This document shows, piece by piece, positions 46,501 through 55,608 of a DNA stretch of 64,000 nt. The DNA lies in the NCBI GenBank assembly GCA_913055685.1, contig CAJXKC010000002.1, forward strand, positions 682,001-746,000, in the 5' to 3' direction. This DNA is from an uncultured Flavobacteriales bacterium. GTDB lineage: Bacteria > Bacteroidota > Bacteroidia > Flavobacteriales > Schleiferiaceae. The translations under genes were made by a program, and so were the position numbers. Numbering within the stretch: position 1 is the stretch's first letter; the number at the start of each line of letters is the position of its first letter. A model generated the notes under the pieces. The model was not told where the DNA came from. It did no database searches and saw only the letters and a list, made by a program, of their open reading frames with translations.

Positions 46501-46975
46501 CCAAGCCTTGTAATTGTAGGCTTTGCCCTAGTGCGGTAGAAGAATTTTCGCTGATTCCGATATCCACTGCATTTTGACCATTTGCGGGTCCGTCACCAGC
46601 TTGCAATGGCCCCTCATAGCAAAGGAATTGCAATACACTGTCGCCTGAGCTTTGTTGCAGGTATAAACAAAGACCATCACTCGGACCATTTTGTAAACCC
46701 GGCCAAGGAAGCCATGCCATGATGTAAGAGCCTATTGAATTTACGCTATCGGCTTGATCAACTTTTAGGGCTGTTCCATAGCTAAGCCCATTATTGCCGT
46801 TATAGGCTTGTACATAAAGTTGATGCCAGTTAAGGGCGTTAGTATCTACAAGTATTTCAAGCCCTTCGTTTTGATCGGTCCCCACATTATCGTAATGAAT
46901 TTCATTAATCCATGCCGATTGAGCAGGGCTATTAAAGAAAAGTAGCAGTAAGAGGAAAAGGAAATGGGCCTTCAT
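43559..46975 (-). CDS. Large T9SS-secreted protein with lamin-tail-like N-terminal domain
   Basis: This 1138-residue protein has a signal peptide (hydrophobic 'AHFLFLLLLLFFNSPAQS'). It starts 'AWINEIHYDNVGTDQNEGLE', the start of a lamin-tail/LTD domain that decorates surface and nuclease proteins; a second LTD-like copy starts near residue 475 ('LIITGVYDGPLAWGQPKG'). The middle (~140-480) is Ig-like. The C-terminal ~70 residues ('RLGLVSSEGKILLERTIQSQ' to 'KVLIKP') fit a type A T9SS sorting domain. A catalytic domain was not seen, so adhesion or surface binding is the likely role. Confidence 0.83.
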   Translation of the reverse strand: MKAHFLFLLLLLFFNSPAQSAWINEIHYDNVGTDQNEGLEILVDTNALNWHQLYVQAYNGNNGLSYGTALKVDQADSVNSIGSYIMAWLPWPGLQNGPSDGLCLYLQQSSGDSVLQFLCYEGPLQAGDGPANGQNAVDIGISENSSTALGQSLQLQGLGVANFNWTLDSASPASFNINQGLQSPVSLSSADVHIISRYRATGSIDFKNFSDTTQAGVLLNTFVIKDGKPFDSDSLDCYLNELQFLLEPAHSISRISLHASGHKLAEHNNPSTSLSFSNLQLRIPDDDSLVLDIRLCFKEAQLDGSKLSLKVTNLKADPGFSQFEASSYDLLDSGKAWLDVQASMAHILNLPDTLFSLLPYNNLKILALDSFGNIDKDYEGKWSYWTSLSLNQADSLNFINGKAICSLRSLNAQSGYYQFYGHGDLGSIQDSFYLASPKFSSPLIITGVYDGPLAWGQPKGIELFAFQDIPDLSIYSVGVANNGGGSDGPEIQLRPLSITAGDYYFLCSDSLAFVDFFEFSPNQSSGTMNLNGDDAVELFHDSTRAFNGQERLVDLFGDPLLLSIEWDYSDAWAYRKAGNTDTNFQSQSWYYAESNKFSGAAKNSLLSQPFPFKTYQAHPKGADFIFDGLNWYPYAPLGALKNYSALMQAGISRMDQDLSIGSFNLSPLAKLELMEGVKWEVFYQFKNDGELFLEHASSLKLRDSCEYLGTGDFCIEAKIEVPDHRRFSFWSSPVSNITFGDIFGQASNLPTNPQDWYAWSVSQQAWLPGNDSTILKAGRGYICSPSPQSNPFQSVAESRYFKSNPHSGSISIYEPHQAGDYLLLGNPYAAPLDQELFMAANPSLDGNVYLWDNSLSYNSQAYAIWNNNHRLAASPLARTPDSSLASCQAFFVRALQAADSIFYSPSMQVLQRPKFFKQGPPKREVLLSLKSGKESAHSKLVFKEHINPGFLASEDALWLNSGGALAILPQLDSVNYAIKTIDPTIGDTIWLYTRLDTGLHQIQLKQDSGLVLELYDSELDIVHPLSLQDYPFVQAEKSSARRFALIFNSSGLPLQTKTQGSPDSFTVYQSQGYLYWECSLEIQRLGLVSSEGKILLERTIQSQRQGRVDLRHYPKPAILSIYLESSQTLFKQKVLIKP

Positions 46976-47067
46976 ATTCTTTGATTTAAGAACACAAAAG
47001 TGGTTTCTCTTTACTGCTTAAGCTTATTGCAAATGATTGCTTTCGTTTGGGAAACGCCTAGAAAATG

Positions 47068-47093
47068 AAAGCCCGTCTTGCGAGACGGGCTTT
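47068..47093 (-). terminator. Intrinsic terminator after the AraC-type gene
   Basis: AAAGCCCGTC (47068-47077) and GACGGGCTTT (47084-47093) form a 10-bp hairpin. On the minus strand it follows the AraC gene and leads to an AT-rich tract. A weaker hairpin, CTTGCG/CGCAAG, lies at 47116-47133. Confidence 0.8.
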
Positions 47094-47218
47094 CGGGATA
47101 ACCAATAAATCAAAGCTTGCGATATCCCGCAAGATTTTAAATAAGGCCTATTGCGATAAATACTTAGGGAGGTAACGTAATCTCCACATTATGCGTTGGC
47201 CTTCGAATCGATTTTTTT

Positions 47219-48094
47219 TCAATTTTTTGCATTTTTCTTGCGCCACTGCATCGGACTAAGTCCTACCTCCCTTTTAAAAGCCTTTGAAAAGGTGGCCAAA
47301 TCGTTATACGCCAATAGAGTAGCTATTTCAAGTATTTGCAAATTTCCTGCCATTATTAATTCCTTAGCCTTTTTAATACGCTGCTGCACTAAGAAGCGGT
47401 TCGGACTTTCGCCGGTAGCCTTTTTATACTGACGTTGAAAATGAAAAGCCGACATGCCTACCTGCTTAGAAATATCTTCCAACTGAATAGGTTGCGCGAT
47501 CATATCAATCATGTAGGCATTGGCTCGATTGATCTTGTTTATTAAGGATTGTCTGGTTGCTGGAGCTAGATCTACTAATCGAGCGGCGTAATTTACATGC
47601 TCGGGTTTTATACTTTTAAGCGCTTCTAGCCAGGTTAAATGCAAGCTTTGTTTATCTATCGATTGAACTTGATTTTGGTAACTTTTATAAAAGCAAGCCA
47701 GAGCGGTACAGAGCTCAGATTCCTTTGAAAATTTATACTCAGGTAGTTTTCTTAATGAAGGATAAGCAATTGCACCAACGCTAAACAGACTGGTGCAAAG
47801 CCTTTGCATTTCCAGTTCGCTGTAATAAACACATAAACCCTGACTTAATCGGTCAGCTTGAAAACGGTTGGAAAAGGAAAATTGATGATTTATCAATAGA
47901 GCTTCACCCGGGGCCAAATGAAGTTTTTTTCCATTTAGCCAATAGGTTTCATGACCATTGCAGGCATACTTAATGCTAAATCCTTCCTCACGTTTAAAGC
48001 AGGGATCATGACTTGACTCGGAAACAGGGGCAGAATGCAAAGAACTTAGTAGCACTAATTCTTGACTTCCTTGCCTTAAACTTAAGCTCGCCAT
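47219..48094 (-). CDS. AraC-family transcriptional regulator
   Basis: This 291-residue protein has a C-terminal HTH_18 domain: 'ISKQVGMSAFHFQRQYKKAT' and 'IATLLAYNDLATFSKAFKRE' near the C-terminus are the two helix-turn-helix motifs, 'GLSPMQWRKK' the end. The N-terminal ~180 residues are not a clear cupin; a ligand role is unknown. A palindrome at 48171-48193, about 77 bases upstream of the ATG, may be its own operator. No target gene is obvious from the neighbourhood. Confidence 0.9.
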   Translation of the reverse strand: MASLSLRQGSQELVLLSSLHSAPVSESSHDPCFKREEGFSIKYACNGHETYWLNGKKLHLAPGEALLINHQFSFSNRFQADRLSQGLCVYYSELEMQRLCTSLFSVGAIAYPSLRKLPEYKFSKESELCTALACFYKSYQNQVQSIDKQSLHLTWLEALKSIKPEHVNYAARLVDLAPATRQSLINKINRANAYMIDMIAQPIQLEDISKQVGMSAFHFQRQYKKATGESPNRFLVQQRIKKAKELIMAGNLQILEIATLLAYNDLATFSKAFKREVGLSPMQWRKKNAKN

Positions 48095-48170
48095 ATTGCA
48101 GATATTGGTGAGCAGCAGTCATAGGTAAACGGTTAGTTCCGCTAAGTTTAGAATTAAAGCCAGTCCTAAA

Positions 48171-48193
48171 TGTTAAAGCTTTTTACTTTAACA
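48171..48193. promoter_or_regulatory. 8-bp perfect palindrome upstream of the AraC-type gene
   Basis: TGTTAAAG and CTTTAACA are perfectly complementary, separated by seven bases. It lies between the AraC gene start and lpdA end and could be an autoregulatory operator; the adjacent lpdA terminator is separate. Confidence 0.4.
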
Positions 48194-48246
48194 GAAATTA
48201 AGTGGACTTTTAACTTTTAATGCCCTACTATTTGTCAAGTCTTGCG

Positions 48247-48285
48247 CAAAAAAAAGCCCTGACGCGACATTGTCGGTCAGGGCTC
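48247..48285 (-). terminator. Intrinsic terminator after lpdA
   Basis: AGCCCTGAC (48255-48263) pairs with GTCAGGGCT (48276-48284), with an inner CGAC/GTCG pair. On the minus strand a T run follows. Same form as the terminator at 53229-53262. Confidence 0.9.
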
Positions 48286-48302
48286 CTTGAAAATTTGGTC
48301 AA

Positions 48303-49691
48303 TTAAAGGTGAATCACCTCATCATAAGCAGCAGCGGCTGCTTCCATTACCGCTTCACTCATCGTGGGGTGAGGGTGAACCGATTTAATGATTTCCATAC
48401 CAGTAGTTTCTAATTTACGCGCTACAACCGCCTCGGCAATCATCTCGGTAACATTAGCCCCGATCATATGACAACCTAGGAATTCGCCGTATTTAGCATC
48501 AAAGATCACTTTCACGAAGCCATCTTTATGTCCGGCTGCGCTGGCTTTCCCGCTGGCGCTGAATGGGAACTTGCCTACTTTAATCTCATAACCAGCTTCT
48601 TTGGCGGCCTTTTCGGTCATACCCACTGAAGCAATCTCGGGAGAGCAATAAGTACAGCCTGGGATATTTCCGTAGTCCAGAGGCTGAGGATGGTGCCCCG
48701 CAATTTTCTCTACGCAGATAATCCCTTCAGCAGAAGCTACGTGAGCCAATGCCTGACCAGGAACACAGTCGCCAATGGCATAATAACCCTCGACATTCGT
48801 TTTGTAGTAATCGTCTACAACAATTTTGCCTTTCTCGGTCTTGATCCCCACTTCTTCTAGGCCAATGTTCTCGATATTGGCCTGTACACCAACAGCCGAT
48901 AAAACTACGTCCGCATCAAGCACTTGCTCGCCCTTCTTATTTTTTACGGTAACCTTACAGCCCGAGCCAGAAGTATCAACATTGGTTACTTCACTGTCGG
49001 TCATAATTTTAATACCGGCCTTTTTAAAGCTTCGTTCCAATTGTTTTGAAACTTCTTCGTCTTCGACCGGAACGATATTGGGTAAGTATTCAACCACCGT
49101 AACCTCGGTTCCCATGGCATTATAGAAGTAAGCAAACTCAACGCCGATGGCGCCAGATCCTACTACTACCATTTTCTTAGGCTGCTCTGGTAAAACCATA
49201 GCCTGACGGTAACCAATAATTTTCTTGCCATCCTGCTTAAGGTTCGGAAGCTCACGACTGCGCGCTCCAGTGGCAATAATAATATTCTTTGCGCTGTATT
49301 CTTTTACCTCGCCCTTGTCATTAGTTACTTGAAGCTTTTTTCCAGGAAGGACCTTTCCCTCCCCCATGATAACTTCAATCTTATTTTTCTTCATGAGGAA
49401 TTTAACCCCATTACTCATTCCTTCGGCTACGCCACGTGAACGTTTCACAACAGCATTAAAATCCTTTTCTGCGCCTTCTACCTTAATGCCATAGTCTTCA
49501 GCATGGTTGATGTATTCAAATACATTGGCACTTTTTAAAAGGGCTTTGGTTGGGATACAGCCCCAATTAAGGCAGATACCTCCTAAGCTTTCACGCTCAA
49601 CTACCGCTGTTTTTAAACCGAGTTGAGAAGCACGGATGGCAGTTACATAACCACCAGGGCCACTACCTAAAACGATTAAATCAAATTCCAT
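48303..49691 (-). CDS. lpdA: Dihydrolipoyl dehydrogenase (E3)
   Basis: This 462-residue FAD enzyme reoxidises dihydrolipoyl groups of 2-oxoacid dehydrogenases. It has 'VLGSGPGGYVTAIRASQLGL' (FAD site), the redox pair C40/C45 in 'GGICLNWGCIPTKALLKSAN', the NAD site 'VVGSGAIGVEFAYFYNAMG' and the C-terminal 'HPHPTMSEAVMEAAA' with the catalytic His-Glu. A minus-strand TAAATTTG (49729-49736) is a likely -7 element, about 38 bases before the ATG. Its E1 partner may be the fused enzyme at 16820-19237. Confidence 0.97.
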   Translation of the reverse strand: MEFDLIVLGSGPGGYVTAIRASQLGLKTAVVERESLGGICLNWGCIPTKALLKSANVFEYINHAEDYGIKVEGAEKDFNAVVKRSRGVAEGMSNGVKFLMKKNKIEVIMGEGKVLPGKKLQVTNDKGEVKEYSAKNIIIATGARSRELPNLKQDGKKIIGYRQAMVLPEQPKKMVVVGSGAIGVEFAYFYNAMGTEVTVVEYLPNIVPVEDEEVSKQLERSFKKAGIKIMTDSEVTNVDTSGSGCKVTVKNKKGEQVLDADVVLSAVGVQANIENIGLEEVGIKTEKGKIVVDDYYKTNVEGYYAIGDCVPGQALAHVASAEGIICVEKIAGHHPQPLDYGNIPGCTYCSPEIASVGMTEKAAKEAGYEIKVGKFPFSASGKASAAGHKDGFVKVIFDAKYGEFLGCHMIGANVTEMIAEAVVARKLETTGMEIIKSVHPHPTMSEAVMEAAAAAYDEVIHL

Positions 49692-49728
49692 GGAATATAT
49701 ATTTAAGGATTGTAGAATTTGGAAGCCA

Positions 49729-49736
49729 CAAATTTA
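49729..49736 (-). promoter_or_regulatory. Putative -7 element of lpdA
   Basis: Minus strand reads TAAATTTG, matching TAnnTTTG, about 38 bases before the lpdA start codon. Confidence 0.45.
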
Positions 49737-49774
49737 GTAGAAAAGGCAGAAGCCTAGGCCAAATTCTAAGAATT

Positions 49775-50158
49775 TCAAAGACGATAAGCTATACAAGAGA
49801 TTTCTATATTGGCACCCTTGGGTAGTTCGGAGACCTGGACCGTTTCTCTGGCTGGGGCGGGATCTGACTTAAAATAGCTGGCATAGACCTCATTAATACG
49901 GCTAAAAAGGCCCATATCCTTAATGAAGATACTGCACTTTAAAACTTGCTTTAAATTAGAACCTCCGGCCTCTACAAGCGCCTTAAGATTATCAAGAACC
50001 AAGGCCGTTTCTGCCTCAATTTCACCTTCAAACAATTGTCCACTTAAGGGATCTATCGCAATCTGGCCCGAGGTGAATATTAAGTTTTGAAATGATATTG
50101 CCTGGGAATAGGGCCCAATTGGAGTAGGTGCTTGCTCGCTTTGTATTTCCTTTTGCAT
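49775..50158 (-). CDS. RidA-family deaminase (enamine/imine hydrolase)
   Basis: This 127-residue protein (start ATG at 50158 preferred; a 4-residue longer reading starts at 50170) belongs to the Rid family that hydrolyses reactive 2-aminoacrylate-type imines. The conserved Arg is in 'PAPARETVQVSELPKGANIE'; 'PIGPYSQAI' and 'FTSGQIAIDP' are family motifs. Its start is only 26 bases from the divergent glutamine amidotransferase gene, so their promoters must overlap. Confidence 0.9.
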   Translation of the reverse strand: MQKEIQSEQAPTPIGPYSQAISFQNLIFTSGQIAIDPLSGQLFEGEIEAETALVLDNLKALVEAGGSNLKQVLKCSIFIKDMGLFSRINEVYASYFKSDPAPARETVQVSELPKGANIEISCIAYRL

Positions 50159-50184
50159 TTTTTTCGTCAATTTGCCTGTAATTT

Positions 50185-50775
50185 ATGAAGCTTTTACTGA
50201 TCGACAACTACGATTCCTTTACCTACAATCTAGAGCATTATTTTAAGGCTCTAGACCAAGAGGTTACGGTACTGCGAAATGACGAGTTTGAGCTAGATGA
50301 GCTGGAAAGCTTTGATCTATTTGTCATTTCACCCGGGCCAGGTTTACCAAAAGATGCGGGTAAAACCATGGCCCTTATTGAGCGCTACGCCGATTACAAA
50401 GCAATTTTAGGGGTTTGTCTGGGCGCTCAAGCTCTTGCCGAATATTATGGCGGTGAATTGTACAATCAAAAAGAGGTTGCCCATGGCATTAGTAGAACCG
50501 CAGTACGGAAGGGTGAGTCTTGGTTATTAAACGGCTTAGAGCCTAGCTTCGAAGTAGGACTCTATCATAGCTGGGCCATTGAAACTAGAGCTGATTTTAA
50601 AGAGCATTTTAATCTCGTTGCTTTTCGCGAAAACGGAGTCTTAATGGCCTTTGAACACCCCACAAAGGCCATAGCTGGTTTGCAGTTTCATCCTGAAAGC
50701 ATAATGAGTGCAGACGGCAGGAAAATCCTGGAGAATTGGATTAGAAAGGCAGAAGCTCGCTTGCTAAATCAATAA
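50185..50775 (+). CDS. Glutamine amidotransferase, anthranilate/aminodeoxychorismate synthase component II
   Basis: This 196-residue class I glutaminase supplies ammonia to chorismate-using synthases. The triad is C78 in 'GVCLGAQALAEYYGG' and H-x-E in 'LQFHPESIMS'; 'LLIDNYDSFTYNL' is the N-terminus. Whether it serves PabB (folate) or TrpE cannot be decided; the usual partner gene is not in the window. Divergent from the RidA gene. Confidence 0.9.
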   Translation: MKLLLIDNYDSFTYNLEHYFKALDQEVTVLRNDEFELDELESFDLFVISPGPGLPKDAGKTMALIERYADYKAILGVCLGAQALAEYYGGELYNQKEVAHGISRTAVRKGESWLLNGLEPSFEVGLYHSWAIETRADFKEHFNLVAFRENGVLMAFEHPTKAIAGLQFHPESIMSADGRKILENWIRKAEARLLNQ

Positions 50776-50816
50776 TTATCACCATCTTGAGTAGCCTGAA
50801 TGATAAAAGGCCAGAT

Positions 50817-51137
50817 ATGATTTTTATTGGAGGAGTAAATAGTAAAGTGCGCGAGATTGGTCCGGGTGAACTAGAGACTTGCTCCCATTGTTCGAAAGAA
50901 AGCTATCAAATTATAAAAGAGAGCTACGACAGTTTTAGCCTTTTCTTTATTCCCCTGCTCCCCTTTAATCGCAAGATTTTCTCCTCTTGCAGTAATTGCG
51001 GTACGCAAAAAGCTATAAGCAGCGAGCAGCGAACTTATTATCGAGATTTAGCTCAGCTTAACCTTTTATATCTAAACAATTTGATTGAGGAAAAAGAATA
51101 CTTCCTTCGCAAGCAAACATTAAAAAAGCCCCAATAA
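50817..51137 (+). CDS. Zinc-ribbon protein of unknown function
   Basis: Start ATG at 50817 gives 106 residues; a TTG at 50787 would add 10. The cysteine pairs 'TCSHCSKES' and 'SSCSNCGTQKAI' form a zinc ribbon, with a hydrophobic Ile/Phe-rich segment between them that ends 'FIPLLPFNRK'. This is the zinc-ribbon_15-like form. The last 50 residues are helical. The stop codon lies inside the loop of the hairpin at 51125-51147. Confidence 0.75.
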   Translation: MIFIGGVNSKVREIGPGELETCSHCSKESYQIIKESYDSFSLFFIPLLPFNRKIFSSCSNCGTQKAISSEQRTYYRDLAQLNLLYLNNLIEEKEYFLRKQTLKKPQ

Positions 51138-51147
51138 ATGGGGCTTT
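51125..51147. terminator. Bidirectional hairpin terminator between zinc-ribbon gene and gyrB
   Basis: AAAGCCCC (51125-51132) pairs with GGGGCTTT (51140-51147); the loop AATAAAT holds the zinc-ribbon stop. T runs are on both sides, stronger on the minus strand for gyrB. Confidence 0.8.
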
Positions 51148-51150
51148 CTG

Positions 51151-53109
<1,959 letters not shown>

Positions 53110-53126
53110 CTAAATGTGATATCTTT

Positions 53127-53134
53127 CAAAGATA
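53127..53134 (-). promoter_or_regulatory. Putative -7 element of gyrB
   Basis: Minus strand reads TATCTTTG, matching TAnnTTTG. It lies about 32 bases before the gyrB ATG. Confidence 0.5.
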
Positions 53135-53228
53135 CTTTTTTCCCCGCAGGAGAAAAGACCTACACCCCTAGTATTTTCAGGCTTTTTCCACATGTTTTTA
53201 ACATTATTACTTTAAATGGAAAAACCAT

Positions 53229-53262
53229 AAAAAAACCCTGACACGACGAGGTCGGTCAGGGT
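53229..53262 (-). terminator. Intrinsic terminator after fabI
   Basis: ACCCTGAC (53235-53242) pairs with GTCAGGGT (53255-53262), with inner CGAC/GTCG pairs, and leads to a T run on the minus strand. It is the same shape as 48247-48285. Confidence 0.9.
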
Positions 53263-53285
53263 CTCATATGCTAATTGATTATTTT

Positions 53286-54104
53286 CTAGCTATCGCTGGA
53301 GAATGACTCTACTATTTCTTGACTAACGCCAGTATTGCTAAAGCCGCCATCGTGGAAGAGGTTTTGCATGGTTACCCGCTTGGTTAGATCACTAAATAAG
53401 CTGATACAGTATTCCGCGCAATCCTCTGCGGTAGCATTACCTAAGGGACTCATTTTTTCGGCGTAATTAATAAAGCCATCAAAGCCTTTTACTCCGCTAC
53501 CAGCGGTTGTTGGAGTTGGAGACTGACTAATGGTATTTACCCGCACCTTTTTAGCCTTACCGAAGTGGTATCCAAAGCTACGAGCAATGCTTTCCAAATA
53601 GGCTTTATTGTCGGCCATGTCGTTATAGTCTGGAAAGGTACGTTGCGCGGCAATGTAGGTTAGGGCTAAAATGCTACCCCATTCGTTCATTGCATCCCTC
53701 TTCCAAGCTACCTGCATTACCCTATGGAAGGAAACGGCGCTTACATCCCAACCTTTTTCGAGCCAGTCGTAATTTAATTCGGTGTAATGCTTTCCTTTTC
53801 GCACATTAACGCTCATGCCAATACTGTGGAGGATAAAATCCAATTTACCGCCTAAGATTTCCTCGGCCTTGGTAAAAAGGTTTTCTAAATCTTCCATATT
53901 GGTAGCATCGGCTGGTATTACTTCTGAACCAGTCTTTGAAGCAAGTTCATTGATTTCACCCATACGCATCGCAATTGGCGCATTGGTAAGCACAAATTTG
54001 GCCCCCTGCTCATGAGCCTTTTCGGCTACTTTCCAGGCGATCGAATCTTGATTAAGGGCTCCGAAAATAATACCCCTCTTTCCAGCTAGTAAATTGTTGG
54101 ACAT
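53286..54104 (-). CDS. fabI: Enoyl-ACP reductase (NADH), FabI type
   Basis: This 272-residue enzyme completes each round of fatty acid elongation. The divergent-SDR N-terminus reads 'GKRGIIFGALNQDSIAWKVA', with 'HSIGMSVNVRKGKHY' in the middle. The catalytic pattern Y-x6-K is in 'PDYNDMADNKAYLESIARSF', and the preceding Tyr in 'ALTYIAAQRTF'. 'VRVNTISQSPT' follows as in FabI. Downstream on the same strand: the end lies before the gyrB promoter region. Upstream the rhomboid gene ends 49 bases away. Confidence 0.96.
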   Translation of the reverse strand: MSNNLLAGKRGIIFGALNQDSIAWKVAEKAHEQGAKFVLTNAPIAMRMGEINELASKTGSEVIPADATNMEDLENLFTKAEEILGGKLDFILHSIGMSVNVRKGKHYTELNYDWLEKGWDVSAVSFHRVMQVAWKRDAMNEWGSILALTYIAAQRTFPDYNDMADNKAYLESIARSFGYHFGKAKKVRVNTISQSPTPTTAGSGVKGFDGFINYAEKMSPLGNATAEDCAEYCISLFSDLTKRVTMQNLFHDGGFSNTGVSQEIVESFSSDS

Positions 54105-54153
54105 AGTTATTGCTTTGGTGCGGCTAAATTAAAGCTTTTCATTCAGTCGCAAA

Positions 54154-54975
54154 TTAAAAATTGCCTTCTAAGAAATCCCTTTCCGCTTTGCTTAATGATG
54201 ATTCCCCTTGTTCTTTAACCTTTGCTAATATTCTATTAAGCTCATCTTCTTTGCCTTTACGCTCCTCACGGTAGCGATCTTCGACCCCATAATTATCGCT
54301 CGGCTTGGCTAAAACTTGCTTCAATAATTGCGGTCGGTAGAAAAGGATTACTAAAAAAACAAAAGTGGGTACCACCAAATACAGGATGGTTAGTGGATGC
54401 TGCTCAATAAGGCTTGGATACAATATCAGCGTAAGCATTAAGCCAAGCACGGCCCCGCCTAAATGAGCCTCATGCCCAATATTATCATTTTGCTTTCCAA
54501 TACCATACATGGAATAGAGCAAGAATAATAGGCCATAGATCCAGGCAGGGAAAAAGAAGGGTAAAAAGAGTAATGCCAATTGCATATCGGGAAATAGAAC
54601 AATAGCCGAAAAAATTAATCCGCTAATAGCGCCCGAAGCACCTACAGCCCTGTATTCCGGTTCTTGTCGATGGTAAAACCAGGCTAAGAGATTTCCTCCC
54701 ACTAAACTCACCAAGTACAGAGCCACAAATAAAATGGGGCCCAAGGCTCGTTCCAAAGCGCCACCAAAAATGAATAAGGAAAACATATTGAAGAAGAAAT
54801 GGGTCCAGTCGACATGAATAAAGCCAGAACTAAATAATCGGTACCATTGTCCCTGATTTAGATCTCCCACCCTAAGCTGCCACTTCGAGAAATTTCCATC
54901 CCTTTGAAAAGCTAGATAAGTTAAAAGCAAATTGAGTAAAAGCAGTCCTATTCCTGCGTATTCGAGTCGGTCCAT
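54154..54975 (-). CDS. Rhomboid-family intramembrane serine protease
   Basis: This 273-residue membrane protein has six core helices at about 5-205 and a soluble helical C-tail. The active site Ser114 is in 'GASGAISGLI', the His is 171 in 'GHEAHLGGAVLG'. 'WYRLFSSGFIHVDWTHFFFN' is the usual L1 loop to second helix. The function is unknown; rhomboids process membrane proteins. It starts one base before the DUF4199 gene stop, so they form a unit with it. Confidence 0.92.
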   Translation of the reverse strand: MDRLEYAGIGLLLLNLLLTYLAFQRDGNFSKWQLRVGDLNQGQWYRLFSSGFIHVDWTHFFFNMFSLFIFGGALERALGPILFVALYLVSLVGGNLLAWFYHRQEPEYRAVGASGAISGLIFSAIVLFPDMQLALLFLPFFFPAWIYGLLFLLYSMYGIGKQNDNIGHEAHLGGAVLGLMLTLILYPSLIEQHPLTILYLVVPTFVFLVILFYRPQLLKQVLAKPSDNYGVEDRYREERKGKEDELNRILAKVKEQGESSLSKAERDFLEGNF

Positions 54976-54976
54976 A

Positions 54977-55513
54977 TTATGATTTACTTTCCTGGCGTCG
55001 AGCGAGATAAGATTGTAAGAATCCGTTCAGCAAGCTTAGAAGTAATCCGACTGGGAAAATCTCGGTTACTGTTAAACTAAAACGCACTAAAAGGCTTTCT
55101 TGATAGGACTCCATTACTTGACGTTGACTAGCCAAACGACTCTCAATAACCTCTGGATCTAGAGTGGAAGGTTTTAGCTTCTCTTCTATACTAGTTAAGT
55201 AATTCTGCACAAAATCGGCTCCCGAGCTTTGAAAGTATAATTCCCACATTAATGTGTATACCACACTTGCTATTAACACGATGTAAATACTGGCCACAAA
55301 AGCTTGTGAAAACTGAATATGGCCATGGTATTTTTCCGAATTAATACGCTTTACTCCGAAGAACAAGGCTAAGCCTAAAAAGAGAAACATACTGGAAAAA
55401 CCCAACCACTCCAATGAGTCGTAGTTCTCACCGCTTAAGGCGGGAGAAATGAAGAAATTTGAACCAATTAATAATCCGGAAGAAAGTCCGGATACCCACA
55501 CAATTTTACGCAT
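54977..55513 (-). CDS. DUF4199 membrane protein
   Basis: This 178-residue protein has four helices: at about 5-25, 36-55, 70-95 and 142-168. The order and the long acidic loop ('EEKLKPSTLDPEVIESRLAS') before the last helix match DUF4199, a family of unknown function common in Bacteroidota. It directly precedes the rhomboid gene by one base and may be translated with it. The N-terminus starts with MRKIVWVSGLSSGLLIG. Confidence 0.8.
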   Translation of the reverse strand: MRKIVWVSGLSSGLLIGSNFFISPALSGENYDSLEWLGFSSMFLFLGLALFFGVKRINSEKYHGHIQFSQAFVASIYIVLIASVVYTLMWELYFQSSGADFVQNYLTSIEEKLKPSTLDPEVIESRLASQRQVMESYQESLLVRFSLTVTEIFPVGLLLSLLNGFLQSYLARRQESKS

Positions 55514-55608
55514 CGCCGCTTTTTACAAATTTGAGAATTTAAAGGAGAAATTTATAAAGCAATTAAACCTTTATATAATTTCCCCTTCAAAGCATGGAAA
55601 TAGCTCCT

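Noticed and set aside
48303-49691. lpdA as the E3 partner of the fused E1 by operon
   Set aside because: It is 29 kb away and on the other strand, so only a metabolic link can be proposed.
50787-50816. Longer TTG start for the zinc-ribbon protein
   Set aside because: The ATG at 50817 gives a typical beginning, and the 10 extra residues add no conserved element.
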